Notes: generated by a model from the sequence alone, not told the origin. Positions 19,743 through 29,466 are shown, counted from the stretch's first letter. The stretch: DNA of 46,516 nucleotides from Agathobacter sp. (GCA_017481285.1 JAFUPI010000078.1:1-46516), one strand, 5' to 3'. Numbers and translations: made by a program.

Positions 19743-19771
19743 GTTGATATTTCCTTTTGAAACGATTATAC
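19743..19771 (+). promoter_or_regulatory. Promoter of the unknown 347-residue membrane protein
   Basis: TTGATA (19743-19748), 17-base spacer, TATACT (19766-19771). Its -35 box is two bases from the -35 box of the divergent promoter. Confidence 0.65.
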
Positions 19772-19802
19772 TTGAATAGAAATTAGAAAAGAGGAATCGG
19801 AT

Positions 19803-20846
19803 ATGATTGATAATTATGAACATTATATCACGCGAAATATTCGCGCCTTTTACAAACGACGATTGTTCTCGCCCATACTATATTTACTGATTTTGCTTGT
19901 TTTATGGTTTGTATTTCCGTTGGGAGAAATGCTCTCTCCCATGCCACTAAAAAATGCGGGACAGATTGAAGGAGTATACGAAGCGAAAAAAGAATATGTA
20001 ACCGTAACCTTCGAAGATTTGACTTTTACTGGCTACACAACCAGCCGTTTTGGTTCCACAAACGGCTATTGGTACTACGGGGAAAAAGATGACGTTTGTT
20101 ACATTGTACTTCTAACACCATTTACCTGTGAAGAAGGAAATCCAACCATTGAAACGCTTACCGCAACCTGCCGTATTGTAAGCCATCCAAAACTATATGG
20201 ACAATTCTTAAGTGCAGTTGCAACCGATTTGGAATGGACAACGGAAGGTATCTCTGCACAACTTCCAGAAGTATTTTATAGCGAACCTGACTATAATCCA
20301 TTTACGAACTTTGTGCTTTTCCTGATTTATTTCGGAACTTTGATTTATACACTTATATCGTTGATTCGCTATACGTTATTTATTTTCTTCCCTTACTTGG
20401 CACCAGCGTGCCAGAACCTGATTGTCTTTGGTAATCCAAAGAAGCAGTTAGAAGAAGCGGAAGAAGAGCTTGCAACACTTCCACAGTTAGCAACCGAAGA
20501 CATGTTCATCACAGAGCACTATTTTATCATGACTTCACCTTATGGAAATGCGATTGTACCTATTCAGGAAATCCTGTGGATTTACAAATACTCCACACTA
20601 CACAAATTCCTTTGGTATCACTTTAGCATTTCTTACACCCTGCACATCACTGCAAACAAGCATATGTTTATTCAGTGTCCTAAAAATATCAAATCTGACA
20701 TTGATGGTATTATCGATTATCTTTCCGAAGCAAACCACGACATTCTTGTGGGCTTCACGGAAGAAAACCGTCTCAAAGTAGAAGCAAAACAGGGCAAACC
20801 ATTCCATATCGAAAAATGGACCGCTCTGCTTAACAAAAAAGTATAA
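19803..20846 (+). CDS. Unknown two-segment membrane protein
   Basis: 347 residues. A basic N-terminus is followed by one membrane helix (about residues 22-40), an extracytoplasmic domain of roughly 125 residues rich in beta-type sequence, a longer hydrophobic region with one or two helices (about 167-200) and a cytosolic C-terminal domain. The C-terminal part, with ITEHYFIMTSPYGNAIVPI, looks like a small PH-like domain; this is my inference. No enzyme motif is visible. Single gene with its own promoter and terminator. Confidence 0.65.
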   Translation: MIDNYEHYITRNIRAFYKRRLFSPILYLLILLVLWFVFPLGEMLSPMPLKNAGQIEGVYEAKKEYVTVTFEDLTFTGYTTSRFGSTNGYWYYGEKDDVCYIVLLTPFTCEEGNPTIETLTATCRIVSHPKLYGQFLSAVATDLEWTTEGISAQLPEVFYSEPDYNPFTNFVLFLIYFGTLIYTLISLIRYTLFIFFPYLAPACQNLIVFGNPKKQLEEAEEELATLPQLATEDMFITEHYFIMTSPYGNAIVPIQEILWIYKYSTLHKFLWYHFSISYTLHITANKHMFIQCPKNIKSDIDGIIDYLSEANHDILVGFTEENRLKVEAKQGKPFHIEKWTALLNKKV

Positions 20847-20861
20847 TCCATTTGAACAAAC

Positions 20862-20896
20862 AATTACCCCTAGTTACGATGTGACTAGGGGTAATT
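20862..20896. terminator. Terminator between the membrane protein gene and carD
   Basis: AATTACCCCTAGT-T-AC pairs with GT-G-ACTAGGGGTAATT over a short loop; the T-rich tail CTTTCTCT on the plus strand is modest. The symmetry may let it serve both convergent genes. Confidence 0.75.
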
Positions 20897-20902
20897 CTTT
20901 CT

Positions 20903-21397
20903 CTAACAAATAATATGATCTAATATAATTTGACTCACTTCTGCCTTTTCAACCTGAAGGGAAAATGCCAATTCACTGTGCAGATGATTTTCTGCAAGTT
21001 TAAAGTATCTTTCATCTACTGCCGTGTTCTTCTTTCCTGCCTCTACACGTTGTTGTTTACGCAGATAAAGCGTTTTAATAATTCCAACCAAACGCTTTGG
21101 ATCACGGCTGTTTAATGCTTCTTTGTATGTTTTTTCTCTCTCTTTTTCGTTTTGAATATAGGCCTCATCAATATCCTTAATTGCTTCGATAAATTCTAAA
21201 GCCTCCTCTTTATTCATCGCCAAACGGATTCTTTGAGACGCCATATCTACAGGAATATATACCTTTGCCTTTTTCTCACTAATTGGCACAAGAAGATAAT
21301 ACTCCTTGTCTACACCAGACATATTCATAGTAACAATATCTTCAATTTCGCAAATTCCATTGTTCGCATTTACAACAAAATCACCTTTATGAAACAT
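20903..21397 (-). CDS. CarD/CdnL-family RNA polymerase-binding regulator
   Basis: 164 residues. The N-terminal CarD_CdnL_TRCF domain (about 1-60) has FHKGDFVVNANNGICEIEDI and the YYLLVPI/VYIPVD block; the rest is helical, as in CarD. Such proteins bind the RNA polymerase beta subunit and steady the open complex at promoters. AGGTGAT precedes the ATG. It lies 42 bases after the 1048-residue B-repeat gene; AT-rich sequence in that gap and gene end (TTGAAA, then TATATTATATAA) could be its own promoter. Confidence 0.85.
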   Translation of the reverse strand: MFHKGDFVVNANNGICEIEDIVTMNMSGVDKEYYLLVPISEKKAKVYIPVDMASQRIRLAMNKEEALEFIEAIKDIDEAYIQNEKEREKTYKEALNSRDPKRLVGIIKTLYLRKQQRVEAGKKNTAVDERYFKLAENHLHSELAFSLQVEKAEVSQIILDHIIC

Positions 21398-21439
21398 TCA
21401 TATCACCTCAAATAACAGAACTTATATAATATAATTTTA

Positions 21440-24400
21440 TCATTTTTCAATTTTTTTCGTAAGCAAAAATTCGAAAAAATCTGCTGTAGAATTTAAAACG
21501 GAACCATGGGTATTCGTATATTCTTTCATCCATTTGATATCCTGAAAAGTAAATGAATAACATTCCATATTATCATTTCGATATGCGAGTGTACGCTCAA
21601 GCACACTCTTATATGCCGGATTAATTCTCCAAATAGAAGTTTCTTCCAGACCTCCCTTATCGGCAGAAATCAGATTTCCTTCCTCATCCGCAAAGAACTC
21701 ACGATTTATAAAACGTACATATGTCTTTTTCATACTTTTCTTCACCGTTGTGTCTGTTACTGTGACGGTAATCGTCTTTGTTACCACATTCCCAAAGCTG
21801 TCCGTTGCCTGGTAGGTAATCTCTACCTCACCATCTGTAATCATGTCGGTAAAAGTTGCTGCATTATAATCTTTAATAACAACATCCGTTCCATTTACCA
21901 GCATACCATCTTCCTTGTCCGTAGCTTTCACTTTCTTTAACAGCTCTGTCCGTGTGATTACACCGTTTTTTGCATCGCTTAAAGTAAAATAACGGTTGCA
22001 TACGGAAAGCACTGGATACCTGTCCCATCTTGCTGTAAGAACTGTATCTTTTTCTATCACTGCTTCCGAATCTTCCGTATATTCAGTTCCATCTTCTGCC
22101 ACCCATTTATCAAAAGAATGAGAAAAAAGAACTGGTGCGTTTTCTATCCTAAATGTCGGATAATGATAATATCCGGATGCATTGTAGTAACATTCCTTAG
22201 TCACTGAATCGTATTTCATTAAAGAACCATTGGTATCGTAGCTTACGGTAACGTCTGATATGTACAGAGCATACAGTGTGACGCTGTCCTCTGTAGTGTA
22301 TGTTGCACCGGTGGAAATGATGGCATCTTCTGTTGCACCGGTTTTATCCGTCCAGCCGATATTTTCCCATCCTTTCCAATCTGCCTTTTCTTCGATAAGG
22401 AAGTCTGCATATCTGTCATTGTTATAGATGGTATCGGAGAGTTTTGTTATGACCGTTCCTAAATCACTATTTTCCACAAGGGTCAACGTAATCGTCTTCT
22501 CGAAAATCGCATACAAGGTCACATGTTCTGTTCCCATGGTAAGCGAGTCTAATTTCACAGTTTTCGTAGGTACTGTATTCCATCCCACGAAGGTATAACC
22601 TTCCTTTTCTGCGGTGAAGGATAAATCTATGTCCGAGCCATAGGTTACCACTTCGGAGTCCGCCGATGCACTGGTTCCTCCATTGGTCCAGTAGTCGTAG
22701 GTTACGGTATAGGAATTGATGCTCCATACGGCATAAAGATTTACAATATCTCCATTTTCTGTTGCAAGGTTCATTACCGAATCCTTATCGCCATACACTT
22801 TCTTACCATTTGGTGTTGTGCTCCAGCCTTCGAAGGTATAGCCCGTTTTTTCAAAGGTATTTTCCCGGAGTATTACCCCTGCGTCATAGGTCGCTGATGT
22901 ATTTGGCATCACACCACTTCCGCTGTTTGCATGATACTGAATGGAATAAGTATTTGGCTTGTAGTACACATTGTAAGTCTTTGCTGTAGTAACTGTTCCG
23001 CCGGCGTCCTTGCTGGATGCACTATAGCCCATTGGTGCAACGACATAATCTGGTGTAAAAGAAGTACCAGATGCCATCATGCTTGTCGTAGTTTTGAACC
23101 ATATCCATTCTCCGGTGGTTGCATCCTGTTTGTAATGCTTTACGGTCTGGAGATATTCTTTTGGAAGTGATGGTGGTGTATCACCACTTTCTTTTAGCAC
23201 CTTTTCATTTCCTGCATTATCACGCACCCGCAACTGATAGCCGAATTCCCTTCCACTAGTAAAAGTCGAAATATCCGTAGATGGAAGCTTGTACTTATAC
23301 ACCATCGTGTTGGTATCGTATTGGTAGGTTAGTGGATAATATTTGTATATGGATGGATTATCTTTTATCCATACCAAAAGATACACTTCATCATTTGAAA
23401 CATTGTCCGTCGCAGCATAATCCGGATAGTGATGGTTCTCCACATCAGAAACTTCTAATGTATAAACTGCATATAAAGTCACATTGGTCGCTGGCATCGC
23501 AAGCGATGACAAAGGAATTTTTGCTGTATCGGATGTACTCCACCCAATAAAAGTATAGCCTTCTTTTTCTGCTGATGGAGATAAATCAACACTTGCACCA
23601 TACGTGTAAATCTTTGATGTTACAGAAGTCGTTCCACCATTCGCATGATAGGAAACAGAGTATGTATTCGGTATATATACTGCTGTAAACGTAACATTAC
23701 CAAAAAGCGTATTATAAAACCTTTTATCCGATAACCAACTGTCTACCTGAGTTGCTAAATATGTGTTTCCATTCATCCAGTTGGGGGAAAGTGCACTGTC
23801 TGATGTGATCTTCCAGCCAGTCGTATAACCCGTTTTTTCCTCGAACTTGTATGCAGATATTGAAACGGATTCCGTTCCCAGTCGACTAAGGGTTGCGTTG
23901 GAGCTTCCTTTTATCGTATAGGTAAATGGTTTATAACACAGATACAAATTCGGAAAATAACTTGCAATGTCAGCAGGTGTTATCGCAACAGTAAATCCTG
24001 AACTTCCTGTGCCGGATTCATCCAAATAACGAAAAATCAAAGTGATATATGCAACTGTTGAGCGGTCACCCACTGCATTCTCTGCAGTTCCCGTGGTGCT
24101 CGTACCAACAGTGTATGTCTGGTTTGTATACAGCCATCCACTGTCATAAAGGAATCCACCTTGGGCGTTCCATTCCATAACATTCCACAAAATATGTTCG
24201 GTATTTGCATTGTTTGCAGCACCTTCCCCTGTGTCTGCAATAGAACCTGTCAGATTAATACTGACTCCCTGATTCATTGCAATCTTTTTTTGATACGCAA
24301 CGCGACTCATCTGATAATAATGCATCGTATCATAGCTTTGCTTTTCCGGATGGGTATCCGTTGTCATATTTGCCCCATAGTTGGAAATATCCAGTTTATG

Positions 24401-24586
24401 ATATCCGATACTGTCCGTAGTGGATACCGTACCAAGATTTTTCCAGTATATATAATTATCTGGTTTTATCTCTGTATAGTCCGCTGCATACATCCCCACT
24501 GGAGTAACCAATGTATGAAAAATCACCAGAAAGCATAGAAAGACGGCAAAAATATTTTTTTGTTTATATATCTTTTTTCGTTTCAT
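21440..24586 (-). CDS. Large secreted protein with InlB-type B-repeats
   Basis: 1048 residues. A signal peptide (about 1-34, ending MYAAD) is followed by a unique region to about 310. Then come five to seven repeats of the Listeria-Bacteroides/InlB B type, each with a GYTFxGW core and a VTLYAxY edge. An HYR/Ig-like domain (about 880-950, DSFGNVVTKTITVTV) and a unique, charged C-terminal domain of about 95 residues complete it. No LPxTG motif, SLH domain or C-terminal membrane helix is seen, so release or non-covalent attachment is expected. AAAGGAG lies in the 14-base gap after the 707-residue gene, so both are one operon. Likely adhesion or surface role; not proven. Confidence 0.82.
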   Translation of the reverse strand: MKRKKIYKQKNIFAVFLCFLVIFHTLVTPVGMYAADYTEIKPDNYIYWKNLGTVSTTDSIGYHKLDISNYGANMTTDTHPEKQSYDTMHYYQMSRVAYQKKIAMNQGVSINLTGSIADTGEGAANNANTEHILWNVMEWNAQGGFLYDSGWLYTNQTYTVGTSTTGTAENAVGDRSTVAYITLIFRYLDESGTGSSGFTVAITPADIASYFPNLYLCYKPFTYTIKGSSNATLSRLGTESVSISAYKFEEKTGYTTGWKITSDSALSPNWMNGNTYLATQVDSWLSDKRFYNTLFGNVTFTAVYIPNTYSVSYHANGGTTSVTSKIYTYGASVDLSPSAEKEGYTFIGWSTSDTAKIPLSSLAMPATNVTLYAVYTLEVSDVENHHYPDYAATDNVSNDEVYLLVWIKDNPSIYKYYPLTYQYDTNTMVYKYKLPSTDISTFTSGREFGYQLRVRDNAGNEKVLKESGDTPPSLPKEYLQTVKHYKQDATTGEWIWFKTTTSMMASGTSFTPDYVVAPMGYSASSKDAGGTVTTAKTYNVYYKPNTYSIQYHANSGSGVMPNTSATYDAGVILRENTFEKTGYTFEGWSTTPNGKKVYGDKDSVMNLATENGDIVNLYAVWSINSYTVTYDYWTNGGTSASADSEVVTYGSDIDLSFTAEKEGYTFVGWNTVPTKTVKLDSLTMGTEHVTLYAIFEKTITLTLVENSDLGTVITKLSDTIYNNDRYADFLIEEKADWKGWENIGWTDKTGATEDAIISTGATYTTEDSVTLYALYISDVTVSYDTNGSLMKYDSVTKECYYNASGYYHYPTFRIENAPVLFSHSFDKWVAEDGTEYTEDSEAVIEKDTVLTARWDRYPVLSVCNRYFTLSDAKNGVITRTELLKKVKATDKEDGMLVNGTDVVIKDYNAATFTDMITDGEVEITYQATDSFGNVVTKTITVTVTDTTVKKSMKKTYVRFINREFFADEEGNLISADKGGLEETSIWRINPAYKSVLERTLAYRNDNMECYSFTFQDIKWMKEYTNTHGSVLNSTADFFEFLLTKKIEK

Positions 24587-24600
24587 ACTCTGTCTCCTTT

Positions 24601-26724
24601 CTAATCTCCTGGGTTGATATCTGTCACATTAACATCAATGTAAATCGTGGTTCCATTTACGGAAAACTCTTCCACTTCACCGTTTGGCTTTGTTTTGTCA
24701 TAATATACCGTATTGTAACTTTCTGAAACATTTCCTTTCATATCAGTGGCAACGGCTTTGTATCGGATTACACCTTCTGTGGCATTTACAAAGTTCAAGT
24801 TCTTTGATTTTGCTCCATTTAATCCGGCTGTCTTGACAACGGATATAAGTGTTCCATTGTCTGTAATCTGAAATATCTCCACACTTGAGAGTCCCGAACC
24901 TTTATCCCTTGCGCTGGCTTCCAATGTTACCTGCTGATTCGTCCATGTATCGATGCTGACGTTTAAGAAAACTTCTGGTGCAGTGGTATCTATCCAGTAT
25001 GCATAGAGTGTGGTATTTGCTACATTTTTGTATACCACCTGTGGATTCATGAACTCATCATAATACAGAGTTCCCATACCACCCTTAGCTGTATAATAGC
25101 CTTTAAATGTAAAACCAGCCCTTATGGGTGCTTGTGCTTTCGGAATCCAATGGTTGTAAGTTGCTATTACATAGTCACTACCATAAGAACCTCCTTGTTT
25201 GTCAAAAGCGATCTCAAATGTCTTTTCCTGCCATCTTGCAAAGAGTGTAGTATCCTGTAGAAATGCGGTATTCTTGGCAAGAATATTTCCTACAGTATCA
25301 ATCAACGGACCTCCACCTCCTGTTTTGTCTGCAAAATAACCTTGGAAATTGTAACCGGTTTTTGCTGGAAGAGATATCCTTGCAATCAAAGTCGAAAACA
25401 GGTTATTGGGGTAAAAACCCACTCCATATTTCTCATAAAAGAAAGATGTTCCTTCGAATTCTGCTCCCTGACTATCCAAAGTAATCTTATATACCTCCGG
25501 TTCCCATACCGCATATAGTTTTACTTCTCCACCATTTGTAGAAGTCAGGTTGGAAACTGTTGCACCGTTTACAAAATCCACAGTTCCGTTTTTCGTAAGC
25601 GACCAGCCTTTGAAAGTGTAGCCGGTGCGAGTAAAGGTGTTGTTTCGAAGTGGCACCGCTTTATCATAGGTTGTGTTCGTACCCGCCATGTTTCCGCTTC
25701 CTCCATTAGCATCGTAGGAAATGGTGTAGCTGTTTGGTTTCCAATTAGCGTAGAGAACAACACCTTTGTTCCCAAATCCTACCGCTGGAACAATTTCTCT
25801 CGGCATATACTTCCCACCGGAAGCAAATGTTGTACCATCACTCTTTTTCCATTCTTTTCCTGGTTCTAAATGATAACCAGTTTTGATTAACCCCATCCCA
25901 TCCTTTCCTGTATCAACTAACGTGGCTTGCTGTAACACTCTGAAACTCTTTTTTTCCACGGTACCTGATTTAAATAACATATCGGATAATACGATGCCAT
26001 TCTGCGTTATGCTTCCAGAGCTGTACCCTGTAGCCTGGGGCTTTGCTCCCTGGCCAATGTTGTACATGATGTCGAGTTTGGGATTATCTAAAGTACTTTT
26101 AATTTCCTTGTAACTTTTAAAATAATGACCCGAAAAAATACTCTTTAAGGAATTTAGGTCACTTCCATTTTTTAGGCGGTAAATGGTTCCCCATTTGGAA
26201 ATCTCGCCATATCCATTCTCCACTATACCTCCATTTGGTGTGCCACCTTGCTTTGTAACCATAATAGCATCGATTTGTACTCGTATTTTAGAAGCATCTA
26301 GTACATGGTCCGCATTTGCTGAATCAACCGCTTGTGCAAGTCTATATAATTCCTTATCTTCTATCGCATACAAATCATACTGATAGCCACCAAAATTCAC
26401 CTGATCCACCATAGTTACAGAGTCTCCAAACTTCTCTACCGCAAAGGATACCGAATACCCATTCCCGCTCAAAGTAATATCAAACCCAACTGTAGCATAC
26501 TTCAAATTTGTACTAGAAGATGCAAGTTTTGAATAAGTGGCATAATAAACTGCCCCGTCCCGGGATTCCGAATGATAAGGTTCCCCATCCAATGCAGTAC
26601 TATCATAAAACTCTTTTGCATTCGTATAACTTGTTGCTGCCTGATATGATTCATCCGAACCTATCAACGACCAGACACTTATGAATAAGAACAGCATAAA
26701 AACAATCCATTTCTTCTTTTTCAT
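24601..26724 (-). CDS. Secreted protein with InlB-type B-repeats, possibly truncated
   Basis: 707 residues. Signal peptide to about residue 28, a unique N-terminal region to about 270, four B-repeats (cores GYTFKGW, GYNFQGY, FTFKGYY and a first, diverged copy), then one Ig-like domain from about 555. A second Ig-like domain seems to begin at about 685 and stops after IYIDVNVTDINPGD, where homologous domains normally go on. AAAGGAG precedes the ATG. No anchor is visible. Two terminators stand between it and the upstream gene, and no clear sigma-A promoter is seen, so expression may depend on read-through. Confidence 0.8.
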   Translation of the reverse strand: MKKKKWIVFMLFLFISVWSLIGSDESYQAATSYTNAKEFYDSTALDGEPYHSESRDGAVYYATYSKLASSSTNLKYATVGFDITLSGNGYSVSFAVEKFGDSVTMVDQVNFGGYQYDLYAIEDKELYRLAQAVDSANADHVLDASKIRVQIDAIMVTKQGGTPNGGIVENGYGEISKWGTIYRLKNGSDLNSLKSIFSGHYFKSYKEIKSTLDNPKLDIMYNIGQGAKPQATGYSSGSITQNGIVLSDMLFKSGTVEKKSFRVLQQATLVDTGKDGMGLIKTGYHLEPGKEWKKSDGTTFASGGKYMPREIVPAVGFGNKGVVLYANWKPNSYTISYDANGGSGNMAGTNTTYDKAVPLRNNTFTRTGYTFKGWSLTKNGTVDFVNGATVSNLTSTNGGEVKLYAVWEPEVYKITLDSQGAEFEGTSFFYEKYGVGFYPNNLFSTLIARISLPAKTGYNFQGYFADKTGGGGPLIDTVGNILAKNTAFLQDTTLFARWQEKTFEIAFDKQGGSYGSDYVIATYNHWIPKAQAPIRAGFTFKGYYTAKGGMGTLYYDEFMNPQVVYKNVANTTLYAYWIDTTAPEVFLNVSIDTWTNQQVTLEASARDKGSGLSSVEIFQITDNGTLISVVKTAGLNGAKSKNLNFVNATEGVIRYKAVATDMKGNVSESYNTVYYDKTKPNGEVEEFSVNGTTIYIDVNVTDINPGD

Positions 26725-26757
26725 GCTTAAACTCTCCTTTCTTTTTCATTTTGCACA

Positions 26758-26786
26758 TAAAAAGTGTACCGAAATTCGATACACTT
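26758..26786 (-). terminator. Second of two tandem terminators
   Basis: On the minus strand AAGTGTATCG, AATTT, CGGTACACTT, then T run. Confidence 0.8.
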
Positions 26787-26809
26787 GAATTTTTACATAT
26801 TTATTTAAC

Positions 26810-26841
26810 AAAAAAACGCACCAAAATTCGGTACGTTTTTT
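26810..26841 (-). terminator. First of two tandem terminators
   Basis: On the minus strand AAAAAACGTACC, loop, GGTGCGTTTTTTT. Its core resembles the next terminator. Confidence 0.8.
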
Positions 26842-26878
26842 GAACTATATAGTATTATCAGAAAACAATTAAAAAGAG

Positions 26879-28171
26879 TTAATAATCCCAGTAACCTTCG
26901 TCATCTTCGGTAATTAATTCGTGCACATCTTTTGCAACATACATATACCAATCATTATCTTCATCTATCCAGCCTCCACTCATATTCGATGAACACAAAC
27001 CTAAACTTGCAAGATACTCATCCAATATGTCAAAACCATCTTTTCCATCAATTCTATGGTCCCCACTTTTCATCAGAACACCATAGTTTCCTGTATCAAA
27101 CTTAACTACATTTCCATAACCTGCGTCAATGGCTTTCTGTTCTGAAGGTGAAATATCATTCTCATCCTCCGTAGGCACCCAGGTACTTGTGTCCTGATTG
27201 TTTACTGGTTCCTTATCTGTTTCATTGTCCGTGCTGTTTCCAGTATTGCTACCATTTCCTGAATTTGAATCATTTCCGGTGTTTGCATTTCCACCATTAT
27301 TGGTTGTACCTCCGTTGTTAGAAGTATTACCATTTCCGGTATTATTCGTGGTGCCGCTGTTGCTAGTGTTTCCACCATTATTCGAAGAACCACTATTACC
27401 AGTATTTTCACTACCAGTCTGCGTGCTTAATGTTGCATCTTCCTGTACGGTAATAAGAAATGTCGCTTTGCTTTCATTTCCAGCTCGATCCACGTAAGAT
27501 ACGTGCACAAGCCATTCATGCTTTGCCTCATCACGTAACTCCAGTTCACATACGATATCGTCAGCTTTGATTTTTCCGTCCACATTGTCGGTAATTTCAT
27601 ATTCAGACTTGTCTACGATTGGCTCTGCAGAAAGGTTTTCTTTGCTTACCTTTACAACCTTGTCGGCAGCTTCTTCAATTTTCGCCCCTGTCTTATCGAG
27701 GATAAGCACTACCTCTTCATACACTGCGTTTCCATGTGCGTCGATGATTTCCATAACTGCACGGTAGATACCTTCCTCGGTAGGAATCTCTTCACTACCT
27801 ACAGCTTTCATCTCTTCCTCAGAGGCAACCGTGTTAATCTTGTCTGTAAGGCTTTTTAAGGCCTTTTCATCCATTAAGCCAAGGTTTCCACTACGTTCGA
27901 AACGAACGAGTTTTACGGTGCATTCTGACACGTCACGAATGCTTTCAAACATGCCTGTGAAATCTGCGTTGGCTGCATCATTGGTAAACACATATCTGTG
28001 TGCGAAGTCTGCTTTTGGAGCAGTGGTATCAGTTCTGGAACTCTCCGTACCTGCCTGGTTTTCTATATTTTTTCCGCCATCCACGACGAGTGCAATAATA
28101 CTTATACTCAGGATGACTACGAGGACAACCGCCGTGATTATAGCGGTTTTGTTCATTTTCTTTAGGTCCAT
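26879..28171 (-). CDS. Membrane-anchored protein with Ig-like domain and N/G/T-rich linker
   Basis: 430 residues. One N-terminal membrane helix (about 8-29) without a good cleavage site suggests an anchored, outward-facing protein. Residues about 55-260 include a VxRAGNESKATFLITV Ig-like end. Residues about 262-325 are almost only Asn, Gly, Thr and Ser, a flexible linker. The C-terminal domain (about 335-430) ends in an acidic tail. GGAGGAA precedes the ATG. It lies 130 bases after the last pilin-like gene with no clear terminator between. It could be a tip or surface component of the secretion system; inference only. Confidence 0.75.
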   Translation of the reverse strand: MDLKKMNKTAIITAVVLVVILSISIIALVVDGGKNIENQAGTESSRTDTTAPKADFAHRYVFTNDAANADFTGMFESIRDVSECTVKLVRFERSGNLGLMDEKALKSLTDKINTVASEEEMKAVGSEEIPTEEGIYRAVMEIIDAHGNAVYEEVVLILDKTGAKIEEAADKVVKVSKENLSAEPIVDKSEYEITDNVDGKIKADDIVCELELRDEAKHEWLVHVSYVDRAGNESKATFLITVQEDATLSTQTGSENTGNSGSSNNGGNTSNSGTTNNTGNGNTSNNGGTTNNGGNANTGNDSNSGNGSNTGNSTDNETDKEPVNNQDTSTWVPTEDENDISPSEQKAIDAGYGNVVKFDTGNYGVLMKSGDHRIDGKDGFDILDEYLASLGLCSSNMSGGWIDEDNDWYMYVAKDVHELITEDDEGYWDY

Positions 28172-28301
28172 TTTGTTCCTCCACGTTCTAATTTACTTGC
28201 ATTTTACGGGAATCACTTACTGTTTTATCTTATCATATAAAAATTCCCTTGTATATCATCTTTCGTACCTTTTTATTCATTTGTCAATGTGCTTTTAGAT
28301 C

Positions 28302-28691
28302 TTATTCCATTTCCGTTTCTTCATACTCTTCCAACAAAGCTGTTCTCACACTTGAAACGCTTCCCTGTGTCCCAATCGGATGGTTCCAGGTTAACACTGC
28401 TTCCACCGAAAGTAATCCTTTTTCCATATCTGTTTCCAGAAATGTCACTGTGAGGTCTGAGGCAGAGTTTATCTGCACTGCCAGCAATTGTAAGAAGGCT
28501 GCTTTCCACGCCTCTTCCGACTCTGGTCTCCCCTCTTCATACAGGAGGCATGTCATGGCTTCCTCCATAGAAGATTTTAAGCCATTATCCAGTTCCATCT
28601 GTCTTATGCTTCTTCCATGAATGGTAAATCCAATCAGGATAATTAAAATCCCGATAACCGCTGCAAAAAATGCAATCAGCATGTTTTTCAT
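28302..28691 (-). CDS. Small single-pass protein, pseudopilin-like
   Basis: 129 residues: short charged start, a strong N-terminal helix (about 4-24), then an amphipathic helix and a small beta-rich domain, the layout of TadE/TadF-type pseudopilins. No canonical prepilin peptidase site was recognised. AGGAGGAG precedes the ATG. It lies ten bases after the 188-residue gene, in the CpaF/TadB-like operon. Confidence 0.65.
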   Translation of the reverse strand: MKNMLIAFFAAVIGILIILIGFTIHGRSIRQMELDNGLKSSMEEAMTCLLYEEGRPESEEAWKAAFLQLLAVQINSASDLTVTFLETDMEKGLLSVEAVLTWNHPIGTQGSVSSVRTALLEEYEETEME

Positions 28692-28700
28692 ATTCTCCTC

Positions 28701-29267
28701 CTAACTGATTTCCACCGGCAGTGAAAACACATAGGTTTCCTCTCCGCCATCTGTCCCATAAATTTTTACATATACGGTATAGATACCACTTTTGAAACAG
28801 TATAGGATATCCTGCTCCTTTTCATACACAAATGCTGCAGGAATTTCCTCCATCTCCGCGATATCTTCTGCTGTCCAAAATAACAGGACTGAATTGTCCG
28901 CCGTGTTCTTTATATCCATAAGATAAATAGCAAAGCCGTCCTCTGTACTTCCCTTCACAATAGTTCCATCCTCCAGTATTACATCAAACATACTTTTCAG
29001 TGTGATGTAAGTACCAGCCGTCTGTGTTCCACCTGTATATGCTATTACTGGCACGTAACCGGATACAGAATCGCCCACATACGAAAGAGCGTTATTTTTT
29101 ACCACTCCCGTGTCAAACGCTGGAGCGAATATTTCTCCAGCTCCTTCAAATACACTTTTCTTTCCGCGCAGCCCGTCTGAAAAGAACATCCATATCACGA
29201 AGGAAACGCAGGACAGCATAATTACTAACGGATAAAACTGCTTTACTATATTTTTTATTAATTCCAT
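28701..29267 (-). CDS. Single-pass extracytoplasmic protein of the secretion operon
   Basis: 188 residues. One membrane helix (about 11-29), then a beta-rich outer domain including SYVGDSVSGYVPVIAY and ending SLPVEIS. No family recognised. AGAGG precedes the ATG. It starts 31 bases after the 52-residue gene and is followed closely by the pseudopilin-like gene, so it is probably a structural part of the same machine. Confidence 0.65.
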   Translation of the reverse strand: MELIKNIVKQFYPLVIMLSCVSFVIWMFFSDGLRGKKSVFEGAGEIFAPAFDTGVVKNNALSYVGDSVSGYVPVIAYTGGTQTAGTYITLKSMFDVILEDGTIVKGSTEDGFAIYLMDIKNTADNSVLLFWTAEDIAEMEEIPAAFVYEKEQDILYCFKSGIYTVYVKIYGTDGGEETYVFSLPVEIS

Positions 29268-29297
29268 ACGATAATCCTCTTAATCCAATCCCTTTTC

Positions 29298-29456
29298 TTA
29301 TATCGTGCCTGCCAGGAGCTCTAAAAGACTCTTAAACAATGCAAATGTCCCGCCAAAGAACAGCCCCCACATAAGCCCGATTCCAGCTGAGGTTCCGATG
29401 CCTTCCTCCGCCACATCTATCAGGATTGATTCAATCATTTCGTTTAATTCATCCAT
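29298..29456 (-). CDS. Small membrane protein, 52 residues
   Basis: ATG at 29456 with AGAGG before it. Acidic amphipathic N-terminus MDELNEMIESILIDVAEEG, then one Gly-rich hydrophobic helix (about 22-48). Encoded in the gap between two operon genes; spacing and RBS support it. Role unknown, perhaps a minor pilin or platform subunit. Confidence 0.65.
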   Translation of the reverse strand: MDELNEMIESILIDVAEEGIGTSAGIGLMWGLFFGGTFALFKSLLELLAGTI

Positions 29457-29466
29457 CTACTACCTC

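Noticed and set aside
27200..27420. Low-complexity repeat that might be a CRISPR or tandem array
   Set aside because: It encodes the Asn/Gly/Thr linker of the anchored protein in frame; there are no regular repeat-spacer units.
28208..28260. Terminator between the pilin-like genes and the anchored-protein gene
   Set aside because: Only GGGAAT/ATTCCC with a long loop is visible and no T-run follows on the minus strand.
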